From contig NW_027419901.1 of the NCBI RefSeq assembly GCF_009905375.1, forward strand, positions 120,904 to 184,903: DNA of 64,000 nucleotides, read 5' to 3'. Below are positions 1 through 10,054 of the stretch, piece after piece. Position 1 is the first letter of the stretch. Each line of letters begins with the position of its first letter. The notes beneath the pieces were generated by a model. It searched no databases. It saw nothing but the letters and a program-made list of their open reading frames with translations, and was not told where the DNA came from. Origin of the DNA: Apium graveolens (Eukaryota; Streptophyta; Magnoliopsida; Apiales; Apiaceae). The position numbers were made by a program, and so were the translations under genes.

Positions 1-468
1 CACTCCAATTAACATTAGTTCATCATGTAATTCCACTTCCTCAGTATCGTTATAAATGTCATTGAGCCGTCTATAACGTCTAGTCTCGCTTTCTTCTTTG
101 GAGAGTTGACTGGAGTCAGGCACAGGTGCTTAAACTGGTGTTGCAATTTCGAAATTATCATTCACTGAAGTTGTTGCTTCGAAATCGCCATTATTCTCTT
201 CACCTGAATTTCCTTCGATTAAAACAAGTGATCCTTGTGCAGAATTTTCTTCAGACTCTTGTTCCCAGGGCCAACTTTTATTTTCTTCAAACCCAATATC
301 TCTACTAACATGTAAAGAATTTCTTCTTGGGTTATACAACCTGCAAACTTTGGTTCCTGGTTCTTTTCCTAAATAAACCAATATTTTACTTCGATCATCT
401 AGCTTACTCACATGCATATTAGGTATTTTCATATGAGCAATGCATCCAAAAACTTTCAAATGTGCAAG
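1..468 (-). pseudogene. Copia fragment: integrase C-terminal region and following linker
   Basis: Read on the minus strand this encodes the end of a copia integrase: HLKVFGCIAHMKIP, then a segment ending near YNPRRNSLHVSRDI, then an acidic Glu/Ser-rich linker. That order is typical of the stretch between integrase core and reverse transcriptase. The frame stays open from about 468 down to 130, but no catalytic domain is inside the window. The same sequence recurs at 43986-44453, where the rest of the element is visible. It is cut at 468/469 by a CACTA element at the same place as in the second copy, so the two copies were duplicated together after the CACTA inserted. It is a remnant, not a functional gene. 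Confidence 0.85.
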
Positions 469-2052
469 CCCTACAAGAAAAAAGTCAATAGACATCGTTT
501 TTTGACTGATGTCTATGTTATTTGTCAACCGATGTCTTTGTCGGTGATGTCTATTCTAGACATCGGTTAAACACCGATGTCTGTCAGAACTTACACATCG
601 GTTTTAAGCTTAATTACTGATATATATAACCCTCATAGACATCGTTTTTTTTATTTTAGACATCAGTTCTTAGCCAATAAAAGTGCTGTTTAATAGTTTT
701 CAGACATCAGTTTTTATCTAATAAAAGTGATATAATCCTAGTATTTATACATCAATTTTTTCTTTAAAATTATGATGAATTTAAACCCAACAAGCACCAA
801 ACCAAAAAAAAGGGAAAAATGAACTAACAATACACTTATATTAACCAACATTATCAAGTATAAATTGTTCTTACAAAACCAACCAAAATCAAAGTAATAA
901 TTATTGACCAGCTCAAATATTAAGTACATTAGAAAACTAATAAGCTCAAAATCAAAATCAATGTTGAATTCTAGTATCCCCAAAGGTAGATATGGAACTG
1001 AAATGATTAACATAACAAAGCTCTCCTTACAAATGGTTCGCCCATGTCCTAAAAATTCATTTGCTGTGAGATGCATATCGATATTTTCAGCATATTCATG
1101 TCATCAATGTCCCGCAGAACAATCATCAGAGCTGGGTGTCAGTGATCGCACTTGTTCTTAACATACCTGTAATTTTAAATGACATACCAATACAGGATTT
1201 TGGAGGTAGATAAGTGTGATATATGACCAATTAGAAAGAAAAATATGTACCTCATGTGCTCTTTTATTTCATCATTGCAGTCTTTTTTATCGTTCCTTGG
1301 ATACATTAACCTGTAGGAACACAAAGATGAAGCATAAAAATCTCAGTCAGTCTAATTTTACAAGCAACTCAACTTAATTAGCAAGTTTAAAGCTTATTTG
1401 ACTTCTATACAATAATTCAATTACAAAAATAATATAAAATTATTTAAGCACTATCACCGTGGCTTTGGCCAATTTATTTGATTTCAAGTTTGGAGAGTAC
1501 AATATGAACACATCTGAGATGGTCACCTAAAAAAGAAATAAATTCCTACTTGCAATATAAGGAATTCTAATTCTTATATACATATTCCAGAGAAACAATA
1601 ATTGATAAAGTACCTGAGATGACTCAGAATCATCCGGGATGCTTTAGCGCAGTTTCTTCGTGCATCCAGTACAACATGCACATTTACATGACTAACCATC
1701 GGTTCCTGTTTTTATTTATATAAATAAATGATATCTTAACTCTAAAAAAATGGAGATGATGGTAAAAAGGATGGCATGTTGTTGTTTATATATATTAAGG
1801 ACAAAGAATTAAAGAAATGCATCAACTTCTCATGCTGGAATTCACCAACTCCTAGTCCAACTCGCACCATGCACTTCAGAATTGGTGATATTATATTAAA
1901 AATCGAGTGGGTATTTCTCTAGATATATGATCATAGTAAATAAAGGATTTACTTTGGTCATAAACTATACGTTTCTCTCTAGTTCAGGAAATCTCTAATG
2001 CTTTTTATCCATTCTTGTCCAAGTTCTATGTCAAACAGTCAAATATCATGCC
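469..2052. mobile_element. CACTA element (family A), truncated copy
   Basis: It starts with a mutated terminus (CCCTACAAGAAAAAAG, where the intact copy has CACTAC) preceded by AAG, the 3-bp target duplication seen around the intact copy at 44454. The first ~250 bases carry many inverted and direct copies of the subterminal motif ACATCGGT / ACCGATGT, as expected for CACTA transposase-binding regions. No transposase reading frame is present. The element breaks at 2052, so its right terminus is missing. Confidence 0.8.
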
Positions 2053-2545
2053 ACCTAGATTCGCTAAAATAGAATGCCCTAGTTTGTTCAAAGTATATTG
2101 AGAATTGATATTGTAGAACTGCTATATAGTTACTTGCTGAGTTTTCTACTCACTTGTTTTATCTTTATCTAACCATGGTAGTTAAGCAAGAAGATGGCCA
2201 GGCTTAGGCGCACTGCTCGTAAGAGCGTACCTGGTGGTCCCTACCGTGTTGAGGGCTTCCGGTTGCCAGAGCAGGTAGTGGTTGTTATGAGTGAGCTCGC
2301 GCCTAGAAAGAGGAGTATTAAGATGCAATGGGTTATCTGTCGGTTCCCAGCCGGAATCGATATTGATTATTTAATAATATTTTGGGTTTGTAAGTTATAT
2401 TTTATGATTGGTACGTAGTTGTAATCTTGTCTAATACTTTATCCCGTTGATCCTGTTAGTAGTTAATCGGGGTTTATGCATACTTAATTATTAGAATAGA
2501 GGTGTGTGAGTCCTCATTTCCTAACCCCGAGATTGAGGGCGTCAC
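2053..2545 (+). mobile_element. Ty3/gypsy LTR, 3' portion only
   Basis: The segment ends in GAGATTGAGGGCGTCACA, nearly the same 3' terminus as the solo LTR at 49444 (in reverse, GAGGGCGTCACA). It also shares an internal CTTGCTGAG...CACTTGTTTTA block with that LTR. Its 3' boundary abuts a unit of the tandem array, so it probably inserted into the array. The 5' part was lost at the 2052/2053 junction. It carries the small ORF at 2194. Confidence 0.7.
2194..2418 (+). CDS. Small ORF with histone H3 tail-like N-terminus, inside gypsy LTR
   Basis: A 74-codon ORF starts at an ATG in good plant context (AAGATGGCC), 352 bases before the LTR end and in the sense orientation of the LTR. Its first residues, MARLRRTARKSVPGG, align with the histone H3 tail (MARTKQTARKSTGG) and keep the ARKS block that contains H3 Lys9. 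Further on it has an APRK motif, also present in the H3 tail. The rest matches nothing I recognise and ends hydrophobic, so only the first ~45 residues may matter. A second LTR in this window has an even closer H3-like ORF at the same relative place (9971-10054). It could be a captured histone fragment, a functional peptide, or chance. The resemblance is observed; function is unknown. Confidence 0.5.
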   Translation: MARLRRTARKSVPGGPYRVEGFRLPEQVVVVMSELAPRKRSIKMQWVICRFPAGIDIDYLIIFWVCKLYFMIGT

Positions 2546-2815
2546 AAAATCCATATGGTTGGATCATTGAAAAATGTTTTTTTTTTAAAATCGAAACACC
2601 AATTCAGGAATAAACACTAGTTAGGTGTACTAGTCAAACTGAAGTTTGACTATTAAAATAGCAAACCAAATATAATTATTTTTATATGAAATTTTGGTTA
2701 TATCACTAAGATATATACATATGGTTGTACTAGTCAAACTGAAGTTTGACCGTTAAAATGGAAAACTAAATAAAATTATTTTGATGTGAAATTTTGGTTA
2801 TATCGGTAATAAATA

Positions 2816-3094
2816 CTCCCTCCGTCCCGGCCAATTGTTTTCATTTGGTTCGGCCACGGAGGTTAACAAATCTATATAAAATAGTGAAAAAGAGGAAGAA
2901 AAGTGAGTGAAGTAGTGGGACCCATTAATTTTTAATATATAAAAAGGAGATAGTGGAGTAAAAGTTGTGTGAAAAGGGAAAAAAGTGTGAAAATGGTGGG
3001 ACCATTTACTATTTTTGGTAAATTTTGAAATATAAAGAATTGGATGGGACATCCCAAAAAGAAAAGTGTAAAGAAATGGTTGGGACAGAGGAAG
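2816..3094. mobile_element. Stowaway-type MITE, copy 1
   Basis: This 279-bp element has CTCCCTCCGTCCC-type terminal inverted repeats (right end GGGACAGAGGAAG, slightly mutated) and TA on each side, the hallmarks of Stowaway/mariner MITEs. It is non-coding; reverse-strand ORFs over it are incidental. It lies within a unit of the tandem array, just after the GGTTATATC step. Confidence 0.9.
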
Positions 3095-4523
3095 TATATA
3101 TCTATTGACATCCATTTGGTTATATTGTTGAAAAATATTTTTTAAACAATCGAAAAACCAATTCTGAAATAAATACTAGTTAGTTATACTAGTAAAACCG
3201 AATCTTGACTGTTAAAATGGAAAACCAAATAAAATTATTTTGATATGAAATTTTTGTTATATTAATAAGATATATATCTATTGACAGCCATAAGGTTGGA
3301 TCGTTGAAAAATATTTTTTAAAAAAAATCGAAACACCAATTCTGGAATAAACACTAGTTAGTTGTATTAGTCAAACTAAAGTTGGACTATTAAAATGACA
3401 AACCAAATTAAATTATTTTGATATGAAATTTTGGTTATATCACTAAGATATATATATCTATTGACATCCATATATTTGGATCATTGATTTTTTTTTTTTT
3501 AAAATCGAAACACCAAATTTTGGAATAAACACTAGTTGGATGTACTAGTCAAACTAAAGTTTGACTGTTAATATGGCAAACCAAATAAAATTATTTTGAT
3601 ATGAAATTTTAGTTATATTACTAAGATATATATATCTATCGACATCCATATGGTTGGATCTTTGAAAAATATTTTTAAAAAAATTGAAACACCAATTCTG
3701 GAATAAACACTAGTCAGTTCTACTAGTCAAACTAAAGTTTGACAGTTAAAATGGCAAACCAAATAAAATTATTTTGATATGAAATTTTAGTTACAACACT
3801 AAGATATATATCTATCGAAATCCATATGGTTGGATCGTTGAATAATATTTTTTAAAAAAATTGAAAAACCAATTCTCGAATAAACACTAGTTAAGTGTAC
3901 TAGTCAAACTGAAATTTGACAGTTAAAATGGCAAACCAAATAACATTATTTTGATGTGAAATTTTTGTTATTCACTAATATATATATATATATATATATA
4001 TTAACATCCATATGGTTGGATCGCTGAAAAACATTTTTAAAAAAATCGAAACACCAATTCTGGAATAAAAACTTGGTAGATGTACTAGTCAAACTAAAGT
4101 TTGACTACTAAAATTGGTAAACCAAATAAAAAATTTTATATGAAATTTTGGTTATATCACTAAGATATATATATCTATCAACATCTATATAGTTGGATAA
4201 TTGAAAAATATTTTTAAAAAAATCGAAACACCAATTTTAGAATAAACACGAGTTAGTTGTACTAGTCAAACTGAAGTTTGACTGTTAAAATGACAAACCA
4301 AATAAAATTATTTTGATATGAAATTTTGGTTATATCACTAACATATATATCTATCGACATCCATATGGTTGGATTGTTGAAAAATATTTTTAAAAAAATC
4401 GAAACACCAATTCTGGAATAAACACTAGTTAAGTGTACTAGTCAAACTGAAGTTTGACTGTTAAAATGGCAAACCAAATAAAATTATTTTGATGTGGAAT
4501 ATTGGTTATATCACTAATATATA

Positions 4524-4803
4524 CTCCCTCCATCCCGTCCAATTGTTTACATTTGGTTCGGGCACGGAGGTTAATAAATATGTATAAGGTAGTGAAAAAG
4601 AGAAAGAAAAGTGAGTGAAGTAGTGAGACCCATTGATTTTTAATGTATAAGAAGGAGATAGTGGAGTCAAAGTAGTGTGAAAAAGGAAAAAAGTGCGAAA
4701 ATCGTGGGACCCATTTATTATTTCTGGTAAATTTTGAAATGTAAATAATTGGATGGGACATCCCAAAATGGAAAGTGTAAAGAAATGGTTGGGACAGAGG
4801 GAG
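4524..4803. mobile_element. Stowaway-type MITE, copy 2
   Basis: A 280-bp copy with ends CTCCCTCCATCCC and GGGACAGAGGGAG, flanked by TA. It sits at the same position in the array unit as copies 1 and 3 and is the most diverged internally of the three. Confidence 0.9.
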
Positions 4804-7011
4804 TATATATCTATTAACATCCATTCGGTTGTTGAATTTTTTTTTTAAAAAGTCAAAAAACCAATTTTAAAATAAACACTAGTTAGTTGTACTAGTCAAA
4901 CTAAATCATGACTGTTAAAATGGAAAACCAAATAAAATTATTTTAATATAAAATTTTGGTTATATGACTAAGATATATTTCTATTGACAACCATATGGTT
5001 GGATCGTTGAAAAATATTTTTCAAAAAATCGAAACACCAATTCTGGAATAAACACTAGTTAGATGTACTAGTCAAACTAAAGTTTGACTGTTAAAATGGC
5101 AAACCAAATAAAATTATTTTGATATGAAACTGTTGGTTATATCACTAAGATATATATCTATTAACATCCATATGTTTGGATAGTTGAAAAATATTTTAAA
5201 AAAAATCGAAACACTAATTCTGGAATAAACACTAGTTTGGTGTAATAGTCAAACTAAAGTTTGACTGTTAAAATGGAAAACCAAATAAAATTATTTTGAT
5301 ATGAAATTTTGGTTATATCACTAAGATATATATATCTATCGACATCCATATGGTTGAATTGTTGATAATTTTTTTTAAAAAAATCAAAACACCAATTCTG
5401 GAATAAACACTAGTTAGTTGTACTACTCAAACTTATATCTATCGAAATCCATATGGTTGGATCATTGAAAATTATTTTTTAAAAAAATCGAAACACCAAT
5501 TCTGGAATAAACACTAGTTAGGTGTACTAGTCAAACTAAAGTTTGACTGTTAAAATAACAAAACCAAATAAAATTATTTTGATATGAAATTTTGGTTATA
5601 TCACTAAGATATATATATATATATACATACATATGGTTGAATAGTTGAAAAATATTTTTTAAAAAAATCTAAACACCAATTTTGGAATAAACACTAGTTA
5701 TTTGTACTAGTCAACTGAAGTTTGACTGTTAAAATGATAAACCAAATAAAATTATTTTGATGTGAAATTCCGGTTATTTCAATAATGTACATATATATAT
5801 ATATATAGTGACATCCATATGGTTGGATCGTTGAAAAATATTTTAAAAAAAATCGAAACACCAATTCTAGAATAAACACTAGTTAGGTGTACTAGTCAAA
5901 CTAAAGTTTGACTGTTAAAATGGCAAACCAAATAAAATTATTTTGATATGAAATTTTGGTTATATCACTAAGATATATATATCTATCGACATCCAGATGG
6001 TTGAATTGTTGATAAATATTTTTAAAAAAATCGAAACACCAATTCTGGAATAAACACTAGTTAGTTGTATGAGTGAAACTTATATCTATCGAAATCCATA
6101 TGGTTGGATCATTGAAAAATATTTTTAAAAAAAATCGAAACACCAATTCTGGAATAAACACTAGTTAGGTGTACTAGTCAAACTGAAGTTTGACTGTTAA
6201 AATAGCAAACCAAATAAAATTATTTTGATATGAAATTTTGGTTATATCACTAAGATATATATATATATACATATGGTTGGATAGTTGAAAAATATTTTTA
6301 AAAAAAATCTAAACACCAATTTTGGAATAAACACTAGTTAGTTGTACTAGTCAACTGAAGTTTGACTGTTTCATGATAAACCAAATAAAATTATTTTGAT
6401 GTGAAATTCCGGTTATATCACTAATATACATATATATATATATATATATATAGTGACATCCATATGATTGGATTGTTGAAAAATATTTAAAAAAAATTGA
6501 AACACCAATTCTAGAATAAACACTAGTTAGTTGTACTAGTCAAACTGAAGTTTGACTATTAAAATGGCAAAACAAATAAAATTATTTTGATATGAAATTT
6601 TGGTTATAGCACTAAGTTATATAACTATCGACATCCATACGGTTGGACCTTTGAAAAATATTTTTTTAAAAAATCGAAATACCAATTCTGGAATAAACAC
6701 TAGTTAGGTGTATTAGTCAAACTGAAGTTTGACTGTTAGAATAGCAAACCAAATAAAATTATTTTGTTATGAAATTTTGGTTATATCACTAAGATATATA
6801 TATATATATATATATCTACATACATATGGTTTTTCGTTGAAAAATATTTTTTTTAAAAAAATCGAAACACCAATTCTGGAATAAACACTAGTTAGTTGTA
6901 TTAGTCGAACTGAAGTTTGACTGTTAAAATGGCAAACCAAATAAAATTATTTTAATATAAAATTTTGGTTATAGCACTAAGATATATATCTATCGAAATC
7001 CATACGGTTGG

Positions 7012-7834
7012 ATCATTGAAAAATGTTTTTTTTTTAAAAATCGAAACAACAATTCTGGAATAAACACTAGTTAGGTGTATTAGTCAAACTGAAGTTTGAC
7101 TATTAAAATAGCAAACCAAATAAAATTATTTTTATATGAAATTTTGGTTATATCACTAAGATATATAAATATATATATATATATCTACATACATATGGTT
7201 GTACTAGTCAAACTGAAGTTTGACCGTTAAAATGGAAAACCAAATAAAATTATTTTGATGTGAAATTTTGGTTATATCGGTAATATATACTCCCTCCGTC
7301 CCGGCCAATTGTTTTCATTTGGTTCGGCCACGGAGGTTAATAAATCTATATAAAATAGTGAAAAAGAGAAAGAAAAGTGAGTGAAGTAGTGGGACCCATT
7401 GATTTTTAATATATAAAAAGGAGATAGTGGAGTAAAAGTTGTGTGGAAAGGGAAAAAAATGTGAAAATGGTGGGACCATTTACTATTTTTGATAAATTTT
7501 GAAATGTTAAGAATTGGATGGGACATCCCAAAAAGAAAAGTGTAAAGAAATGGTTGTGACAGAGGAAGTATATATCTATTGACATCCATTCGGTTATATT
7601 GTTCAAAAATATTTTTTAAACAATCGAAAAACCAATTCTGAAATAAATACTAGTTAGTTATACTAGTAAAACTGAATCTTGACTGTTAAAATGGAAAACC
7701 AAATAAAATTATTTTGATATGAAATTTTGGTTATATTAGTAAGATATATATCTATTGACAGCCATAAGGTTGGATCGTTGAAAAATATTTTTTAAAAAAT
7801 CGAAACACCAATTCTGGAATAAACACTAGTTAGT
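7012..7834. repeat. Higher-order duplicate of array block ~2561-3360
   Basis: The block shares with ~2561-3360 the same truncated unit (CATATGGTTGTACTAGTCAA), the same MITE and the same variant downstream units (AATAAATACTAGTTAGTTAT). The offset is about 4.47 kb. A second higher-order period of about 645 bp relates ~5235-5880 to ~5880-6525. Confidence 0.75.
7290..7568. mobile_element. Stowaway-type MITE, copy 3
   Basis: A 279-bp copy almost identical to the one at 2816, with the same right-end mutation (GAGGAAG) and the same array context on both sides. This shows it arose by duplication of array sequence rather than by a new insertion. Confidence 0.9.
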
Positions 7835-7854
7835 TGTACTAGTCAAACTGAAGC

Positions 7855-8184
7855 TAATTTAACGGATGTCTGATCTAGCATTTCATATCGGTTTATTCGA
7901 AAGAATTTCAATAAATAGCTTTTAGAGCTTGTAGGTTTCATGTTATAATGGATAAATACCTCATAATATACTCATTTTCACCTAGAAATACTGTAATATA
8001 AGCTAAAATTTATTGCAAAGACATCATATTTAATCTTAAAACCAATGTATAGCACTGTAATAGACATCGGCTGTTAATCGATGTCAAAGGCTGATGATAT
8101 TTAACATCACACGCTAAAATATCGGTTCAGATTTTTTTTAACATCGGTTCTCAACCGATGTCTGATGCTATATTTCTAGTAGTG
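7855..8184. mobile_element. CACTA right terminal region (family B)
   Basis: It ends in TATTTCTAGTAGTG, the exact inverse of the left end CACTACTAGAAATA at 55677. The last 130 bases hold repeated ACATCGGT/ACCGATGT subterminal motifs in both orientations. The tandem array begins immediately inside it, and no matching left end is seen nearby. Flanking 3-mer on the right: TTA. Confidence 0.75.
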
Positions 8185-8399
8185 TTAATCTAAGACTCGT
8201 GAGCCCTTTTTTCTTCTAGTTGCTTTAGGTTTCTAAGTGTGCACCTAATTAATTTCATTAACTCCCCTGCCTTTTAGTTAGTTCTATGGATTTTTTGAGA
8301 TTGGTTTACACTATATTAGTGTGGAATATTAACACTTCTCATGGTTGATAAAATTACTGAAATAAGCATATTACTTTATGTTTGATGGTGCCTTTTACG

Positions 8400-9248
8400 G
8401 GGGCAAATGTAATATATTTTATTTTCTTTTTTTGTAGGTAGCATTTCAAGGAAAGATGAATTTGTGTATTTGGCTTTGAGAAGAAAAGAATTGTGTGCAA
8501 CGTACAAATAATTGCTCAAGGACATTATATTTTATTGGATTTAGTGGCTTCTACTTAAGTTTTGTCATGTATTGTACGATTCAATATGACTTTGTTAGTT
8601 GTGCTTTTAGTGTTTTAATGTATTTTTCTGTAATTTATTATATTTGAATATTATTCCAATTATAGTAAAATAATATGAGTTCTTCCAATAATTTCGATTT
8701 TTTTTGTTTGAAATTGATGGAATTTAAACCGAAAGCTGAAAATTGCTGGAAACTGAAAAATCAGAATTTGGCTATTCTGAAAACAAACTTACAACGATTT
8801 TTCATCACATATTCCGTCGTAAGTTGGCCCAACTCCCAAACTACGACATTCGTTTTTGTCGGAAGTTACTAATTTATGACGTATAATTGAGTTGTAAATT
8901 GATGTTTTATTTTATCAAAGGTGGGTCTCATAAGAAAACATCCGACGATTCCTCCGTCATAAGTAACTAACTTACGTAGATATTTTTTGTCACGTCGTAA
9001 CTTACGTGAAAAAGTTACTACACGTAAGTTCATAACATACGACGTAATATATTCCCTCGTAAGTAGATTTATTATTTTATTGCGAACGTGGGGCCCTGCT
9101 TCCTAACTTCAGAAGCAATTTTATTTTTTGACGGAAAATTGAACATACTACTCGAGCAAAAACGACGAATTTGTTCCGTCGTTAATGCCTCAATTACGAC
9201 GATATCAGTTCAAAAAAATCTTTATAAATGGCCTGATTTCTTGTAGTG
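8400..9248. mobile_element. CACTA 3' region and right terminus (family E)
   Basis: It ends in GATTTCTTGTAGTG, inverse of the common CACTACAAGAAATC terminus. From about 8795 there are repeated ACGACG / ACTTACG / CGTCGTAA motifs typical of a subterminal region. Upstream, TTTTTTTGTAG at ~8434 followed by a short exon-like stretch and an AT-rich tail resembles the last exon and 3' UTR of a CACTA gene. The left end is not visible. The 65-codon ORF at 8675 runs into the subterminal repeats and is not considered a gene. Bases 8185-8399 show nothing recognisable. Confidence 0.55.
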
Positions 9249-9767
9249 ATTGCAGCATGAACGTGCTCTTTCATTTGATAATTGACCTTGTTAATGCAAA
9301 ATATGTGTTATCATTACACACATAGATTAAGAATCGGGCACTAACAATATTTGAGCCAATAAATTACTATTTATGATCATATTTAAAATTCCTAAATATC
9401 TGACCATTACAATTTAACATTTTACTCCTTTCCTTTTAGCCTTTTCTTTGTTTTCTCTTCTCATCAGGCATAGGTGATAGGGGTGAACGCGGATCAGATT
9501 GGTCGGGTTAGAGGATAAAAATGACCCAACCCACTTACTTGGGTTTGTAAAAATTTCAACTGGTCAACATAAAAATATACTTTTGACCCAACCCTATTAT
9601 TTATATATTGGGATGGATCCTGTTTGTTCGGATTGGGTTAAACATAAAAACTAACATTAATATGTGACCAATGAAAATTTTATATACAATTCGAAAAATG
9701 AAATTGCTTTTCACATGTGAGCTTGACTAGAAGACCAGAATAGGAAAAATTGATGATCGAACATAAA
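9249..9767. other. Non-coding sequence with a possible hAT-like remnant
   Basis: TAGGGGTGAACGCGGATC near 9478, followed by repeated GGGTTGGG/CCCAACCC blocks, resembles ends of non-autonomous hAT elements, but no matching inverted end was found. The last ~75 bases are close to 52760-52835, so this was once a dispersed repeat or shared flank. No gene is visible. Confidence 0.3.
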
Positions 9768-9970
9768 TGTCACACACCAAACTACAACACACACACACAC
9801 ACTGAATAAAAGAGAACCATAAATATTACAAACTTATAAGTCCAAAGGATGATAATGATCTAATAGAACCCAATCAAAATAATAAAAATCTCAAGATCTT
9901 TACAAGTTCAGAGTTTGGAACAACCCTTCTAACTAATATCACGATTACATACTGGCGGATTCCGCCTATA

Positions 9971-10054
9971 CTATATATATTCTACCTGCGCCCTCAAATG
10001 GTCTTCACCCTTCCTACCGGTTGACTTACGGGCGGTCTGCTTTGTACGAAGCAT
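9971..10054 (-). CDS. 27-codon ORF mimicking the histone H3 N-terminal tail
   Basis: On the minus strand ATG at 10054 opens MLRTKQTARKSTGRKG and ends at TAG (9973-9971). Eleven consecutive residues, RTKQTARKSTG, equal residues 2-12 of mature histone H3, including Lys4, Lys9 and Ser10. Beyond GRKG the similarity stops. The ORF lies in the sense direction of its LTR, 287 bases before the LTR end, nine bases after an apparent splice acceptor (CTGTTCTACAG at 10064-10074). The gypsy LTR fragment at 2053 has a related ORF in the same relative place. A chance 11-residue match is very unlikely; a captured histone fragment or a selected mimic are the alternatives. Whether it is translated is unknown. 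Confidence 0.6.
   Translation of the reverse strand: MLRTKQTARKSTGRKGEDHLRAQVEYI

Larger units (their letters stand above)
1..2052. repeat. Segmental duplicate of 43986-46011
   Basis: Positions 1 onward match 43986 onward through both the copia piece and the CACTA piece, with scattered substitutions and small indels. One example is a 13-base stretch near 885 that is missing from the second copy. Similarity stops sharply at about 2052 and 46011, where this copy meets a gypsy LTR fragment. The left limit lies outside the window. Confidence 0.9.
2546..7854. repeat. Tandem array of ~175-bp AT-rich units
   Basis: About 25 units repeat a conserved order: CATCCATATGGTTGGATCGT, an A/T tract, ACACCAATTCTGGAATAAAC, CTAGTTAGGTGTACTAGTCA, an inverted AAACTGAAGTTTGAC block, ATAAAATTATTTTGATATGA, then a variable (AT)n run. 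Spacing is mostly 172-185 bp, with shortened units near 2718, 5420, 6070 and 7195. No coding potential is apparent. The array stops mid-unit at 7854, directly against a CACTA terminal region. Its core resembles the array inside the CACTA at 34035-35660. Confidence 0.95.

Noticed and set aside
904..1161. 85-codon ORF conserved at 44862-45119
   Set aside because: Conservation follows from the segmental duplication; no splice structure, domain or codon signal supports a gene.
2798..7606. Reverse-strand ORFs of 60-130 codons over the tandem array (for example 4438-4824, 7272-7589)
   Set aside because: They fall on the Stowaway MITEs and their flanks and recur only because those repeats are duplicated; composition is low complexity and no domain is seen.
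2546..7854. CRISPR-like array
   Set aside because: Units are ~175 bp without short direct repeats and unique spacers, and the context is a plant nuclear genome.
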